Positions 21,401 through 24,403 of a stretch of DNA of 33,539 bases are shown here, one piece after another. Within the stretch, counting starts at the first letter, position 1; every line of letters begins with the position of its first letter. This DNA is from Akkermansia muciniphila (GTDB lineage: Bacteria; Verrucomicrobiota; Verrucomicrobiia; Limisphaerales; UBA9464): assembly GCA_945861565.1 (NCBI GenBank), contig CAMAUY010000057.1, positions 1 to 33,539 of the forward strand, read 5' to 3'. Under the pieces are notes generated by a model. That model did no database searches. It worked only from the letters and a program-made list of their open reading frames with translations, and was not told the DNA's origin. Position numbers and translations under genes: made by a program.

Positions 21401-23418
21401 CAACGGGATCGATCCGCGGTGGAGTTTTTGTCGACGCGAATGGAAATGGAATTCGCGACAACGGCGAGACGGGGCTGACGGATTCCGAAGTGTTCCTCGA
21501 CTTCAATGCCAACGGTGTTCTCGATCTCGACGAAGTGACTGTGGTGACTGGAGCGGATGGTTCGTATCAATTCAGCGGCTTGACGCGAGGCACATACTCC
21601 GTGCGCGTCAGTTTGCCAACCGGATTTGGACAGACAGCACCCGCCGGGGCGCATTCCGTGGATCTCAAGGCGACGTCGAGTGTGAGCAGCGTGAACTTCG
21701 CGGCGTTCCCGCCCGGATTTACGAACGGCACGTTCACGATTTCAAGCGCATCCGATCCGAGGTTTGGTTGGACGAGCATCGGGAATGCTGACGTTCGCGA
21801 TGGAGTTGGCGAGCTGCGCGGCGGAGCGGCGGAAATCAGTCGGTTCGAGCAAACCTTCGCGCTGCCGGCCGGTGTGAGGGCGCTTCGGTTTACCCTGCGC
21901 GTAGTCGACTTGAAGCAAGGAGGGGAGCTCCCGCCGACGTTTGAGATCAGCTTCCTGGAAGGTTCCACCGGATCCCTGTTCGGCGCGCCGCAGAATCTCA
22001 CGCTCAGCGATGCCGGGTTTAACCTGCAGGGCAGCCGCGTGGTTTACTTTGCGGAGTCAACCCGTGTTCCGGGTGCTGGTGCCTCCGGCTCGACCGCTGA
22101 TATTACGGTTCCGGTGACGATTGAAATCCCGGTATCGAATCGTGGTGATGAAGGGACGGTCGTCCGCCTCGTGCTGTCGCTGACGGGGGGTGACTCCACT
22201 TCAAGGGTTGTCGTCGATGACGTCGAGTTGCTGGTCGGCACTCCGTTGTCCTTGCAGTTGGCACCGGAATCCGATTCGGGTCTCGCCGGTGACCGCCTCA
22301 CCAATAAGCCGGTAGTGACTCTCGCTGGCGATACGCTTCCGAATACTACGGTGGACCTCGACCTCAACGGGGACGGATTTAACGACGGCACGGTGACGTC
22401 GGATGGCAGCGGGCAGTACCTATTCCAGAATGTCTCGATGAAAGACGGGCCCAATGCCGTCCGAGTGCGCGTTCAGAATTCCGAGGGTCCAATCATTACG
22501 GAGGAGCAATTCACAGTCGATCGTGTCGGACCGCAGGTCGTGAGGTGGGTCATTGGTAGTGGCGACACGCAGCGATCGATGGTCACGTCGCTCGAAGTAC
22601 AATTCAGCGAAGCGGTTTTCGCAAACAATGGGGGGCCGGCGTTGAAATTGACCAACCTGACGGCATCGCTCGACGCCTCCGGGTCCGCCCTGCAGGGCAC
22701 CGGGGTTGGTGGAGCCACAATCCGGTGGACGTTCCCTGCGCTGACGGGTGGATCGGTGCCCGACGGAAACTATGTGGCAACCGTGATCGGCTCGGCGGTA
22801 ACGGATGCCGCAGGAAATGCCCTCACAGCGGATAACTCGGAGTCATTCCACCGTCTGTTCGGTGATCAGGATGGCGATCGCGACGTGGATTTCGTTGATC
22901 TGTTTGCTTTCCGGGAGACGTTTGGGCGGACCGCAGCCGAGGCCGGATTTGATGCGCGCTTCGACTTCAATGGAGACGACGTGGTCGGTCTTGAAGACAA
23001 GGCAGCGATGCAATCGACCTATTTTACAGTGCTTCCGCCGCCGGCTGCGCCCCGGCCGGCGATTCACCGGGTGGTTCAAGCCACCCTGGTGGATGGTGTG
23101 CTCCGGCCAAAGTTTGTTTCGGCCGAACGCCCCGCTCTGAACGTATCCCCCTCGGCGCGAGCAATTGAATCAAGCACGGCGGAAAAAACTGCCACACCAT
23201 CGAGCGTTAAACGGTTGAACCCTTCGAGTGTGATTCAGGGCTGGGAGGCATCCTTGCCGGGAACGATTGTTGGCTTCTATCGGAATGATTTGGGAGTGGC
23301 GGCAATTCCCGTTCCCCAGGAACGCGCGATGCTGCGACCCGTCTTGGATTCATGGCCCGGAAAGGCACGCGCGCCTGAGCTGGGAGTCGCCGAAAGTGTC
23401 TTGGTGATCGGAAAGTGA
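2350..23418 (+). CDS. Giant multidomain exoprotein (CARDB, He_PIG, RHS-like, SdrD-B, dockerin)
   Basis: 7022 codons from GTG 2350, but the open frame runs back to 2059 and the GTG has no ribosome site and sits inside a CARDB domain. With the 5' fragment the protein is at least about 7,735 residues. Domain order in this numbering: CARDB to residue 356; PPC-like and IPT/TIG to 548; unknown segment to about 974; beta-propeller 1251-1508; nine He_PIG repeats 1731-2591; two Ig-like domains; RHS-like module 2784-3018; dockerin 3161-3219; Big_2 pair 3311-3491; ZU5-like to 3638; YVTN propeller from 3914; two CARDB to about 4561; novel repeat module to about 6048; three SdrD-B-like 6147-6456; Ig-like and SbsA-like; dockerin 6837-6891. 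No LPXTG, PEP-CTERM or C-terminal membrane helix is visible. Probably a secreted or surface adhesive or structural protein; the specific role is unknown. Confidence 0.85.
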   Translation: MHRGILQQGEFYDVTGDIRLPDNFGGTPGSPQTYYLIVVTDSPFYGRVSVGHPYPDEGGTPRLSGGGSGMVQEFDKEGNNSRSTQMGVVLLPSPDLQPISISYGADESQVFAGRSFHVTYTVRNSGAGLIPDRQSTWDDTLYLSRDAQLDARGDIYIGRLQINRPDGTKPGDSYSVTREYDIPRGLLGSYYIIVVTDAPNGQEPRGKVIESTEGNNSLSTVLPMLINLPPPSDLRVDAIQFQPAGGFAGDQFSISFTVSNQSIQQAASGRWSDSAYLSQDGTWDLGDVLLTSVSGSQSLAPGQSYTRSNIAVRVPVALANRYRVIVRTDIFDDINEGENNRNNITASGDSFEVRVKELVPGVAALDQLGTDHELLYRVKVGPGETLRVALDSSTEAGANELYVRYEGLPNSIYFDAAYPGSLTADQIATVPTTKAGYYYILARAQGASSNIRLTANLLPFAITRVTPDNGGADRFVTVTLNGAKFDPQATVKLIRPTFAEYTPVTYKVVDATRIIATFDFRNAPHGLYDVQVANPGGQVARVPYLYQIDSPLPLDLSVGLGGPSAITFSLTGGAPPAIYGVSVQSLTNVDMPYLQIEYGVPRLKNTLKSKLAAYLKEDEIADFNSLIGDEAISFSTDFGNHLSPRGLSLDDLKVVLNRDGRLTATGIGQDLVDRGFGGLSFGLEVFPGFSEFLRLHPTFIQRLLDDPSFDSDSLKLQFYIYAAATPMTAVEYLDNQKQEAASLRAKILAEPISTDPARVGENRALQALKAAAANSDDWAQLYLTALANAGMLRSQDVPPEVLDHPKFTSQLHALATAVLGGPGGASYADGNLAKDVFFPLLRRWLGETPDTFGSSTLPTLADVDLQLSHRTHFEAFKITAGLDASLLQGSVVAVPDANLKDLYGLAGLRDPQIQVAGPSGFGPQLLLPVGLALPYLTTFKNPLSALSAVGDLQIVQKLDRAADTNPDLADFNVDVRSFRLSDVQLGDILLDLPNDRGSFTGEFDFSNDRGFVLQVTAGVDIRSGIATWHFRAIDKETGLLVNDAALGFLKAGEQARVGYTIEALDKGGTGATITVSARAISGTKTPLDSAILTGTVDAIAPVTQLTVENVGGGVYNLSWIAHDDAFGAGVKDSTVYVSIDGGAYTTFRDQLTETTIKFVSPNALPAKFIVLSSDRAGNAEAGPADVLLPEYDRHLNLGALPRAPQARPTVPVVLPATSSEAQNGLFRDLLKRFPSLQTPGRSSGFQDVFEPFVGSGFATGFASSGAGIGPLGIAFSADGNSVYISGGPGRNQLWRFNRAGGAATTPLAKLPVPIYDLAFDRTGRLWATTGGGPLVELDPATGSIIRQLGDGVQLGLALDPVSGRLFVSTSRGVESFDPATLAFRSFSKTRVDGVAVAASGDVWAAARGPEGQIVRFDSKGRALVQFQFDQGVDGLAFGTKGTSTEGLLFVSHSTGGDFTVIDLGSGQTLSAASGGTRGDFVRVDSEGRAFVSLSDRVALLSPVLAPRVVATLPIEGSSLLPVVSVLAIDFDSEMRVAGSEGGSVTNPANYRLRRGGENAITIARAEFESEGHRVRLFTGSLAPGKYELLIHRSIQSAAGIPLNTDTTLHFEVLDDLTAVLPPILSTPRTDQGAGTVSFEIGLTNRLPYRLQAPVRLILTRIRVADAGGLQFLSPDGVTEDGHPYLELWTDVALPFEPGQTIHRTVTLANPGGLALDLGIRVVASVPENILPVFDAVPGGSATVGTPYTTGLMAHDPDGPSVTYVLARGPAGSALDSKTGALIWNPAAGDGRNVRFEVRAYDVRGGAGVLTWTVALAGGNGAPVLLPIRVQAVNEGGLLEIHPLATDPDGDALVYGADHLPAGAVFDSSDNTLRWRPGYSAAGRYTNVELFVSDGRSVTRQLIEIDVANINQAPVLIPLAERSVREGDLLALFVKATDADGDALEFSSPNLPAGATLAPETGRFLWIPRFDQHGDYRMTVVASDGQSDTAVEVILHVINVNAPVRFQDFGGFDIFEGQPLLVRLTATDADHPELTGGGSGDGADAVIDSGDATGSITYTVQGVPAGATFDLATQVLKWTPGNKQSGTYTVSITATDDGDGTGQTTTANATLTIHVLDANSPPVLPTITNQQLASGSTLDIPILATDPDGGTIHLAAAGLPSWAVVEIGANGSAVIHARPGVHERGAFDVTVFATDDGNGDPRAILTTTTRFILAATADNVSPHFAPVGDVVAVVGQELRVTLRVTDLDEDFLTFTADQLPTGAKQVDSGIYGEISYVWTPGSGDLGSRNVTYRVHDSGNGKPAATGSDFVTVRWLVRASNQAPVLGIIPAQLAVENTEWVLTPKASDVDGDTLFWRVENLPVGATVSAKTGEIRWTPSNSQAGDYTLRIIATDGHQSAAQVIQVAVGNLNRQPQIAAVGPYRIDEASSLTFRVFASDPDGDNILYRAVSPLPAGATLDPATGEFNWTPRFDQAGDYLLELAAFDTGGASGSSVTRVHVLNVDRAPVLPDLGGRVLRSGVEFRLALPGSDPDSGTRLKYSVTGLPSGAVLNPDTGELQWVPSAAELGDYTGLVTVDDGELQVRQALRLVVSPTPVPPVVRIEFTPEFAVSLGQSVVLQASATGIANLRSISLSINGVSQSLNKFGRVTFTPSNSGHYLIRAIALDVDNQVGTTERVLKVRDPNDSIAPEIEFSAGLGLPITQSVPVTGSVYDTNLDAYQLEIAPNGSDRFVILASGDRSVTGTLTAIDPAKLLNGFYRLRLTAVDISGRSSLLERLIEISSAAKTGAFTTESTDLTTVLGGVPVQITRSYNSLRYDVDGTFGGGWNLLGADVQASIRTSVLGGGLDDRSRVYLNLPDGQRVGFGFSPARVAGTSLNLFRPTWTADTGAGYRLESGSVLLTQINGQFYEAETGRLYNPFADVPNTGDSTEWSLTGSDGTRWNYQGENLRTVANATGASLLWSDSGIIASNGKRIAFEHDALGHLNRVIDSSGGVTTYTYQGGLLTGVQPPLSSDAAHLAYADGRLVLLTATSTQPGQAVQYDDKGIYTAILPVVGRLILSGAASSGAATGTLAAGGTAIVALDVRGRETSAAGRVLIGIEIRGEQGLLPGMARIAGLSPVVTSTFGNRTLALYLVEAGASLGVAVTGVDTTTAGRYTVESFLAGDADLNGLVDGADLAKVRSALGTRSGQAGYSLAADANRDGVVDPDDVSLLNFNLGSVLTPAPSLHDLATGTHRDFAVRIDLQSLVNGSGTGHKFSLSNVVGGTVILSNDGQFAFFQPAVGSQPVGSFKVTADDAGVVSNVATVTVQISDAALLSLRVGDLTTRVTTGTAWLLSVFGDFADAKDVPLSAGSLTYASTNPAIVAVGANGGAIAIQDGEAALIVSRGNLHAAVAVAVGRLASADRDLANAGLRVAPGAIVVEPGIGAQALRVFGGNSADLTSAASGTRYVSGDESIARVTAEGVVTGLKAGETTVTVLYRFLALKIRVRVEAAKPAPIVVGSNGGVVSTTDGTRLTVSPGALPGNATVLYNTLREDELPYALIPGQVFGTGFRLEIGATPAVRPIQVAVRMLGTLAGTQVVFYRAGEVPGLDGAPEKAWIQVAFGVVGQDSLVQTDTSVPTPGVTESGDYLVSLVDTSSTGLVRGHLDLQNPIAINSLGFYLLAKPESAPSGANSATPRPLGPPFPGVSLAVPIVVVVDSPLKGNSGVSGILLADSILNLLLRGQLDYVARFDTRRYKLYVCEKTIDSPVPVFTSTVVSVIANQTLAVNAQFKNTVLPTDHPSQPPVILSATSRLGGSGDSVQVYLDLKVDRFLWALAPQGLGSSLQDISVVFEAIADGTNNSRKSTPVVVDSKALTYNSATKILSVQVPKNIAIGAVQIRVHRTQNIPAPADDGQGLKYEPVTVISAPVRLPIENNYVFAVLSSTNEILVLDARTALPVALAKIPVTTGSARALTLTADLTRLYASLFGSNGVAIFDAVTLQPIDADPSTPAIDAILLPAGAAAFWVASSPGNDFVVVTDEKSPNLYVIDIRVGSPTYHQVIQTVLASPAPSGLRGVAIDADGSKVYAAAPDAVMFGSGRRSRAGKILVYDVSSSDDGVRLKASAVIVASNEPYGVTASNQSGRVVYANRLTDGNGFGSINNLKSLFAELNLGSRTDAFDFNNAIGAAVLPNGDYAFVSGFNQFIEGLPSHDPNIPPFTAGGNIGIIKDPFGAHGAPQLVAATVMVPNSFPDNLVISPDGTKILAAYRTGLDRGIYVYDIAEIIKTVNLTSADVLSRMPLDTINPKVFVGRINTGGGRPQGLTSRITIGGDLYVSDFPDSEAESGGDTKVSYTVSFGAGTPVPGTSWTEKLYLVNSNGLKRLITEGAYTSAGKRELSLKFPIITGNSGAGTLSSEDLVGLKWQVELDTANTVTENSEANNTATGLLKLRLPNLVVGEIVRPWVAFNSNTRKFVVLSDKPQLQYTMKNSGDAAVREGEKWSEELWIGTDEDVTQADNISAGIWHLRIRRLGGTEDFAGKFAVGGARTRVVAVDLSKIVIPAGIDANQLEWVVVLDAPSRPGLDAESVRGPPRGAAQMGEKSPPQTGTVVESKKDDNVGYKKAPGGETLPLRFSPDKPWEYDDETLRATVNGLINIGFEPLPSVAFVGILQADGGTTTIDFKNGFIEVRGKFKALIGGVNDVLLDGTIRFGFFRNPDGTLELATVAKVVGDPAAVFKIGGVPQTIRYIGFAKSHPLAPGGFVPYPGELQLYTALQLPDNFQPFPGKPFDLVPKDFFSGFNTVRIGANGGLLVAVRVDPKGPNEAQLYNLTGFKLQTETLGFLGGFTSSEPARLGVDGSFLLPQLGGARMNLDIVKDGIAHFTLGDDGNGGVDTQFVGGYATVDPIEFDAGWVIKDLKVRLTPKADGKWDVTGEGKVLDPKGNDVLKVSFTVAAEEGEDYRLVWKSEFIGNEFWVSGIKYAKADGGKVSFKSDRNLTDTKEWDPLIEVSGLGRPDENLVGAMKDQDANKAPTVTTPDKDDERIQITQDETRNGKDNKPMPLEDKSGGKVFRSFKAVFENMSFQFEKRTNKDGSKESVLILHGKITLTEMIETPDSKTERAAIIDFTGKDASGADRYVELSSKGIRVNGEIQLKGPFNITKDGKWQLKELKMSVKTTDTGLEIHGTALLKTPGAKTDSELQLDITPAKDNEPEQIHLNLKNDEGIAFSLLGFDFLLKDFDFVSHRKLDANDPPLKPGEKQPAWDPQLKIRGEVSLPKKITGGKEIKTSIGTDKNGKDTADRLIVDSRGVQVTEGLITLEDPAATDPEKRDTVKFNLFNSLEVIAIKIEVRFKYTFELKQAILTGKFQIPSMGHLEVNLSGKDDAGNDRRILVKEEADGKIQFEANARLTAERIDLTKPVPGVPDNQPAKLGNWRITDVQIDILKKLTVDTVDVTGKAKIISPDYDKADVDFSFKDSKFVDLTIQTGVTKTVKVFGAELNINYIHLLADHNKANLVYWEPQVELRGFLILPEKFGKPIGATQIKAELKKGQELVINADAIYFRGGEITIDNVDFTLFNKIEVHGENLKLVYKMGLSAEGAAALPAPADPTAINFDLYDQFTITGKMTAKVRGAVVTFDFSEKDKNSIRILRKDGENFVALVGTVKVENIIIVKGVWEINEVVFKFDTIKNFYEGSAKLTFPGGVGVDVTLGFFEGKLNKVYADAIPFPIKIPLGTTGAFLIGAGAGVENLADPSKPILFKGTLVISAGPNVPVPLPGWAGGPVSGVAFAVRLDAEVDKTHLKATATAIAVGDVLTFTGLAKGSLTVDINWSTSTFTMHGDLAILDGLISQTGDLNLDAKDRVRLDISGSASVRLPSVSPIPKSLWGVALLSTSAKLHYKEGQSVASFVAGWGTFDFPSFTIAGRTIGGKQTLGVIVHFDGSPDWIFEPVSKRGVLLGAALIDGLSVTSSSPADAEGVFRVASDTEWVMLGANWTNSTSAAVPLTVQLPDGTRISEADFAKNNMAVVDSLTSPTGKSVFVAAPKSGQYKLIVPRAGLGDVTFDAIRDSGPAPDLQVVNPVTDQAGNAVNIEATSTSTDPNARVYFYYDQTGQGTNGSSIDDVPLIGGKATISWDVSTMPRGDYHVYAVLLDSKHPPITSEYAAGKIRRGSGPVVPVQGRVFHDTNQNGRFDTGESGLADWTIYVDRNENGALDSGEQQAKTDVDGNYKLELEAPASYLINVVVPAGSSLTSPPTDLGSAVPITVQTSVSVAAGPDFGAIALGAIAGTVYNDQNVNGQRDGTEAGVSNVTVFIDRNGNRSLDLDETSVTTNSTGGFTFAGLRPGTYSVVAADALDTVTSLAQAIVPNTGAGEAVLLGRQTTGSIRGGVFVDANGNGIRDNGETGLTDSEVFLDFNANGVLDLDEVTVVTGADGSYQFSGLTRGTYSVRVSLPTGFGQTAPAGAHSVDLKATSSVSSVNFAAFPPGFTNGTFTISSASDPRFGWTSIGNADVRDGVGELRGGAAEISRFEQTFALPAGVRALRFTLRVVDLKQGGELPPTFEISFLEGSTGSLFGAPQNLTLSDAGFNLQGSRVVYFAESTRVPGAGASGSTADITVPVTIEIPVSNRGDEGTVVRLVLSLTGGDSTSRVVVDDVELLVGTPLSLQLAPESDSGLAGDRLTNKPVVTLAGDTLPNTTVDLDLNGDGFNDGTVTSDGSGQYLFQNVSMKDGPNAVRVRVQNSEGPIITEEQFTVDRVGPQVVRWVIGSGDTQRSMVTSLEVQFSEAVFANNGGPALKLTNLTASLDASGSALQGTGVGGATIRWTFPALTGGSVPDGNYVATVIGSAVTDAAGNALTADNSESFHRLFGDQDGDRDVDFVDLFAFRETFGRTAAEAGFDARFDFNGDDVVGLEDKAAMQSTYFTVLPPPAAPRPAIHRVVQATLVDGVLRPKFVSAERPALNVSPSARAIESSTAEKTATPSSVKRLNPSSVIQGWEASLPGTIVGFYRNDLGVAAIPVPQERAMLRPVLDSWPGKARAPELGVAESVLVIGK
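3424..3996 (+). other. PPC-like and IPT/TIG domains within the giant protein
   Basis: The first part (to about 3735) reads as a pre-peptidase-C-like sandwich, with a strand LLYRVKVGPGETLRVAL and a later YYYILARAQG strand. The second part opens with FAITRVTPDNGG, the usual IPT/TIG beginning, and closes with GLYDVQVANPGGQ. Both are extracellular Ig-like folds found in PVC exoproteins. Family assignment is by pattern only. Confidence 0.6.
3997..5640 (+). other. Segment of unknown fold with an alpha-rich centre
   Basis: About 550 residues between the IPT domain and the propeller region. The centre (about 4380-4920) is rich in Ala, Leu and Lys and looks helical (for example QKQEAASLRAKIL and NRALQALKAAAANSDDW), unlike the rest of this beta-rich protein. 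The end (about 5270-5640) carries FRLSDVQLGDI, then RGFVLQVTAGVDI, then WHFRAIDKETG. I recognise this strand pattern loosely from other giant exoproteins with CARDB domains but cannot name it firmly. No catalytic motif is evident. Confidence 0.5.
6100..7190 (+). other. Beta-propeller followed by an SbsA-like Ig domain
   Basis: Six or seven SMP-30/NHL-like blades are visible, with recurring G.AFS.DG, LAFDRTGRLWATT, LALDPVSGRLFVST and VDGVAVAASGDVWA strands, to about 6870. This is followed by a sandwich starting APRVVATLPIEG and containing IDFDSEM and YELLIHRSIQSAAG, typical of Big_5/SbsA-like Ig domains. The propeller probably serves as a binding platform; no active site is visible. Confidence 0.65.
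7540..10120 (+). repeat. Nine tandem He_PIG / cadherin-like domains
   Basis: Copies start near 7540, 7810, 8083, 8351, 8707, 9007, 9310, 9580 and 9856, about 90 residues each. Most open with (A/Q/P)PVL or a close variant and carry DPDGD or DADGD. Many continue with LPAGATL, (T/S)G...W.P and a Y.(V/L) strand ending in A.D. These are putative Ig (He_PIG) domains, whose conserved acidic residues resemble cadherin calcium sites. They would form a long rod. The copies are diverged, so the array is old. Confidence 0.85.
10700..11400 (+). other. RHS-like module without a toxin
   Basis: Contains GGVPVQITRSYNS, the entry strand of RHS/DUF6531-type proteins, then FGGGWN, LPDGQRVGF and a YD-repeat-like end, GHLNRVIDSSGGVTTYTY. 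Only one or two YD units follow, and then the chain passes into other modules and a dockerin. There is no RHS core signature and no C-terminal toxin, so it is probably a structural domain. Confidence 0.65.
11830..12000 (+). other. Internal type I dockerin-like pair
   Basis: Two EF-hand-like loops, DADLNGLVDGAD and DANRDGVVDPDD, each followed by a short helix, are separated by about 34 residues. This matches a type I dockerin. Such domains bind calcium and, in clostridia, cohesin; in PVC exoproteins they are common without any cellulosome. Its position in the middle of the chain is unusual. Confidence 0.8.
12280..13260 (+). other. Two Big_2-like domains and a ZU5-like domain
   Basis: The Big_2 copies show LTYASTNPAIVAVGANGG and YVSGDESIARVTAEGVVTG, then GETTVTV. 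The next module opens VVGSNGGVVSTTDGTRLTV followed by PGALPG, the pattern of bacterial ZU5-like domains (a Gly-Gly turn, then V.PGAL). All are extracellular beta modules. Confidence 0.6.
14089..15270 (+). other. YVTN-type beta-propeller
   Basis: Begins YVFAVLSSTNEILVLDAR and repeats strands such as LTLTADLTRLYASL, GVAIDADGSKVYAAA, GAAVLPNGDYAFVSG and LVISPDGTKILAAY. This is the surface YVTN/YncE-like seven-blade pattern, about 390 residues long. A second propeller lies at 6100-6870. Confidence 0.7.
15274..16030 (+). repeat. Two further CARDB domains
   Basis: Copy one ends WQVELDTANTVTENSEANN; copy two begins PNLVVGEIVRP and has KWSEELWIG. They lie far from the N-terminal CARDB array and directly precede the lysine-rich novel repeats. 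Confidence 0.65.
16297..20030 (+). repeat. Novel ~250-residue beta-rich repeats, four clear copies plus a divergent one
   Basis: Four copies begin with a G-x-W strand: GWVIKDLKV (17005), GKWQLKELKM (17758), GNWRITDVQI (18562) and GVWEINEVVF (19288), spaced 251, 268 and 242 codons. About 25 residues on is a V/I.G.A strand (VTGEGKVLDP, IHGTALLKTP, VTGKAKIISP, YEGSAKLTFP). Mid-repeat is a second signature: EWDPLIEVSG, AWDPQLKIRG, YWEPQVELRG and the weaker KPILFKGTLV. A more divergent copy may start near 16297. The module is rich in Lys and Asp with alternating hydrophobic residues, pointing to long antiparallel or solenoid beta structure. I know no family that fits. Confidence 0.7.
20788..21714 (+). 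repeat. Three SdrD-B-like domains with six calcium loops
   Basis: Each domain has two DxNxxGxxDxxE-type loops: DTNQNGRFDTGE and DRNENGALDSGE; DQNVNGQRDGTE and DRNGNRSLDLDE; DANGNGIRDNGE and DFNANGVLDLDE. Each closes with a G.Y.F.GL..GTYSV-type strand (degenerate in the first). SdrD-B domains stiffen on calcium binding and form stalks in surface proteins. Confidence 0.85.
22858..23020 (+). other. C-terminal dockerin-like pair
   Basis: FGDQDGDRDVDFVDLFAFR and DFNGDDVVGLEDKAAM form two EF-hand-like loops of the PVC dockerin type, preceded by an SbsA-like Ig domain (about 22530-22855). About 130 residues of low-complexity Pro/Ala/Ser-rich chain follow to the stop at 23416. No sorting signal or membrane helix is visible after it. 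Confidence 0.8.
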
Positions 23419-23436
23419 ATCGTCCCACGGTCTCGC

Positions 23437-23452
23437 GCCCGTGGCTACGGGC
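23437..23452. terminator. Hairpin between convergent genes
   Basis: Stem GCCCGT / ACGGGC with loop GGCT, 19 bp after the giant gene's stop and before the convergent rhomboid stop. No T run follows on either strand, so an intrinsic terminator is not established. The rest of the 129-bp gap shows nothing else. Confidence 0.25.
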
Positions 23453-23547
23453 CAGCACTCCGCGCCCACCTTCAGCGAACTGCGGCATTGCCTGCGATCG
23501 GCGAAATCACAGTTGGCCCTCTGGATCCAACCCATCCGATGCCGCCG

Positions 23548-24366
23548 TCACGGGCGCGGCCGGCTTCCCATCCAGGCTGCAGCGCCTCCGAGCGCCAGTC
23601 CCCAAATGAATCCGGCGGTATGAACCAGCACATCACCGCGTCCGCTGGTGCCCAATAGCAAGAAGAGGCAAGTCCCCGCACCCAGTGCGCTGAGGATGGA
23701 TCGAGTGGCGAATCGGCTGAGGCGCCATTGCGTGACCGGCTCAGACGTGATTAGACCGATCGCGGCCATGACCATCCCCGAGGCACCGAGCCCGGTATAT
23801 TCATGGTTGCGCCAAGCCAGGGCGGAAAAATTAGCGAGAGCGGCGGCCAGCCCGGTGAGTGTGGTTGCCCGCACCGCCCCAAACTGCGTCATGGCCAGAC
23901 CCAGAACAATGAGACCAATGGCCGAATTGGCGGCGAGATGAGCCAGATCAGCGTGGAGACCGACCGCCGTAATGGCTCGCCACCATTCGCCAGCCCTCAC
24001 CAACCGTGTGTTAAACAAGCCTCGCTCCACCAGCTCGGGCGGCAGCGCCGCGTGGATCGCAACAAGCACGGCGACCCAGGCCAAAGCGGCGGGATGAATC
24101 GCAATGGATCCGGACGGCAGCATATGCCGCCAAGCCCAGTGACGATTTTCGAGGCGGAATCGCCGAATGGCCGTCAATGCACGGGGATGGTCGGCAGGTG
24201 CAACCAACAACTGCCAGAGTATCGGCCCCGGCTGCGCGATCGTGACATCAATTCCCTGACTGGCTAAGACCAGACTCCAATCCATGGCCTGCCGTTCCGA
24301 CCGGGCCGAAATGGCCACGGCAGCGGGCCTAGCGTCCGCATGGACGGATTCCATCGACAGTTCCAT
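23548..24366 (-). CDS. Rhomboid-family intramembrane serine protease
   Basis: 272 residues from ATG 24366; the open frame extends further upstream to 24591, but that part overlaps aceE and is not rhomboid-like. A soluble N-terminal part (WSLVLASQGIDV, then APADHPRALTAIRRF.LENR) is followed by about six membrane segments. The catalytic pair is visible: Ser196 in GLGASG and His249 in VHTAGF. The oxyanion-side motif HADLAHLAAN lies at 138-147. Rhomboids cleave membrane segments of other proteins inside the bilayer; the substrate here is unknown. The N-terminal part matches a common bacterial rhomboid subgroup. The ATG lies 37 bp after the aceE stop on the same strand, so co-transcription is likely. 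No strong Shine-Dalgarno is present; the second ATG four codons on could be used. Confidence 0.85.
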   Translation of the reverse strand: MELSMESVHADARPAAVAISARSERQAMDWSLVLASQGIDVTIAQPGPILWQLLVAPADHPRALTAIRRFRLENRHWAWRHMLPSGSIAIHPAALAWVAVLVAIHAALPPELVERGLFNTRLVRAGEWWRAITAVGLHADLAHLAANSAIGLIVLGLAMTQFGAVRATTLTGLAAALANFSALAWRNHEYTGLGASGMVMAAIGLITSEPVTQWRLSRFATRSILSALGAGTCLFLLLGTSGRGDVLVHTAGFIWGLALGGAAAWMGSRPRP

Positions 24367-24403
24367 GGGCGGGAACTTCGTTGAGCGGAGGCTCTTGGCA
24401 AGA

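Noticed and set aside
23548-24366. Rhombosortase partner for the giant protein
   Set aside because: The giant protein has no GlyGly-CTERM membrane segment, and the rhomboid belongs to a general subgroup; adjacency is convergent, not operonic.
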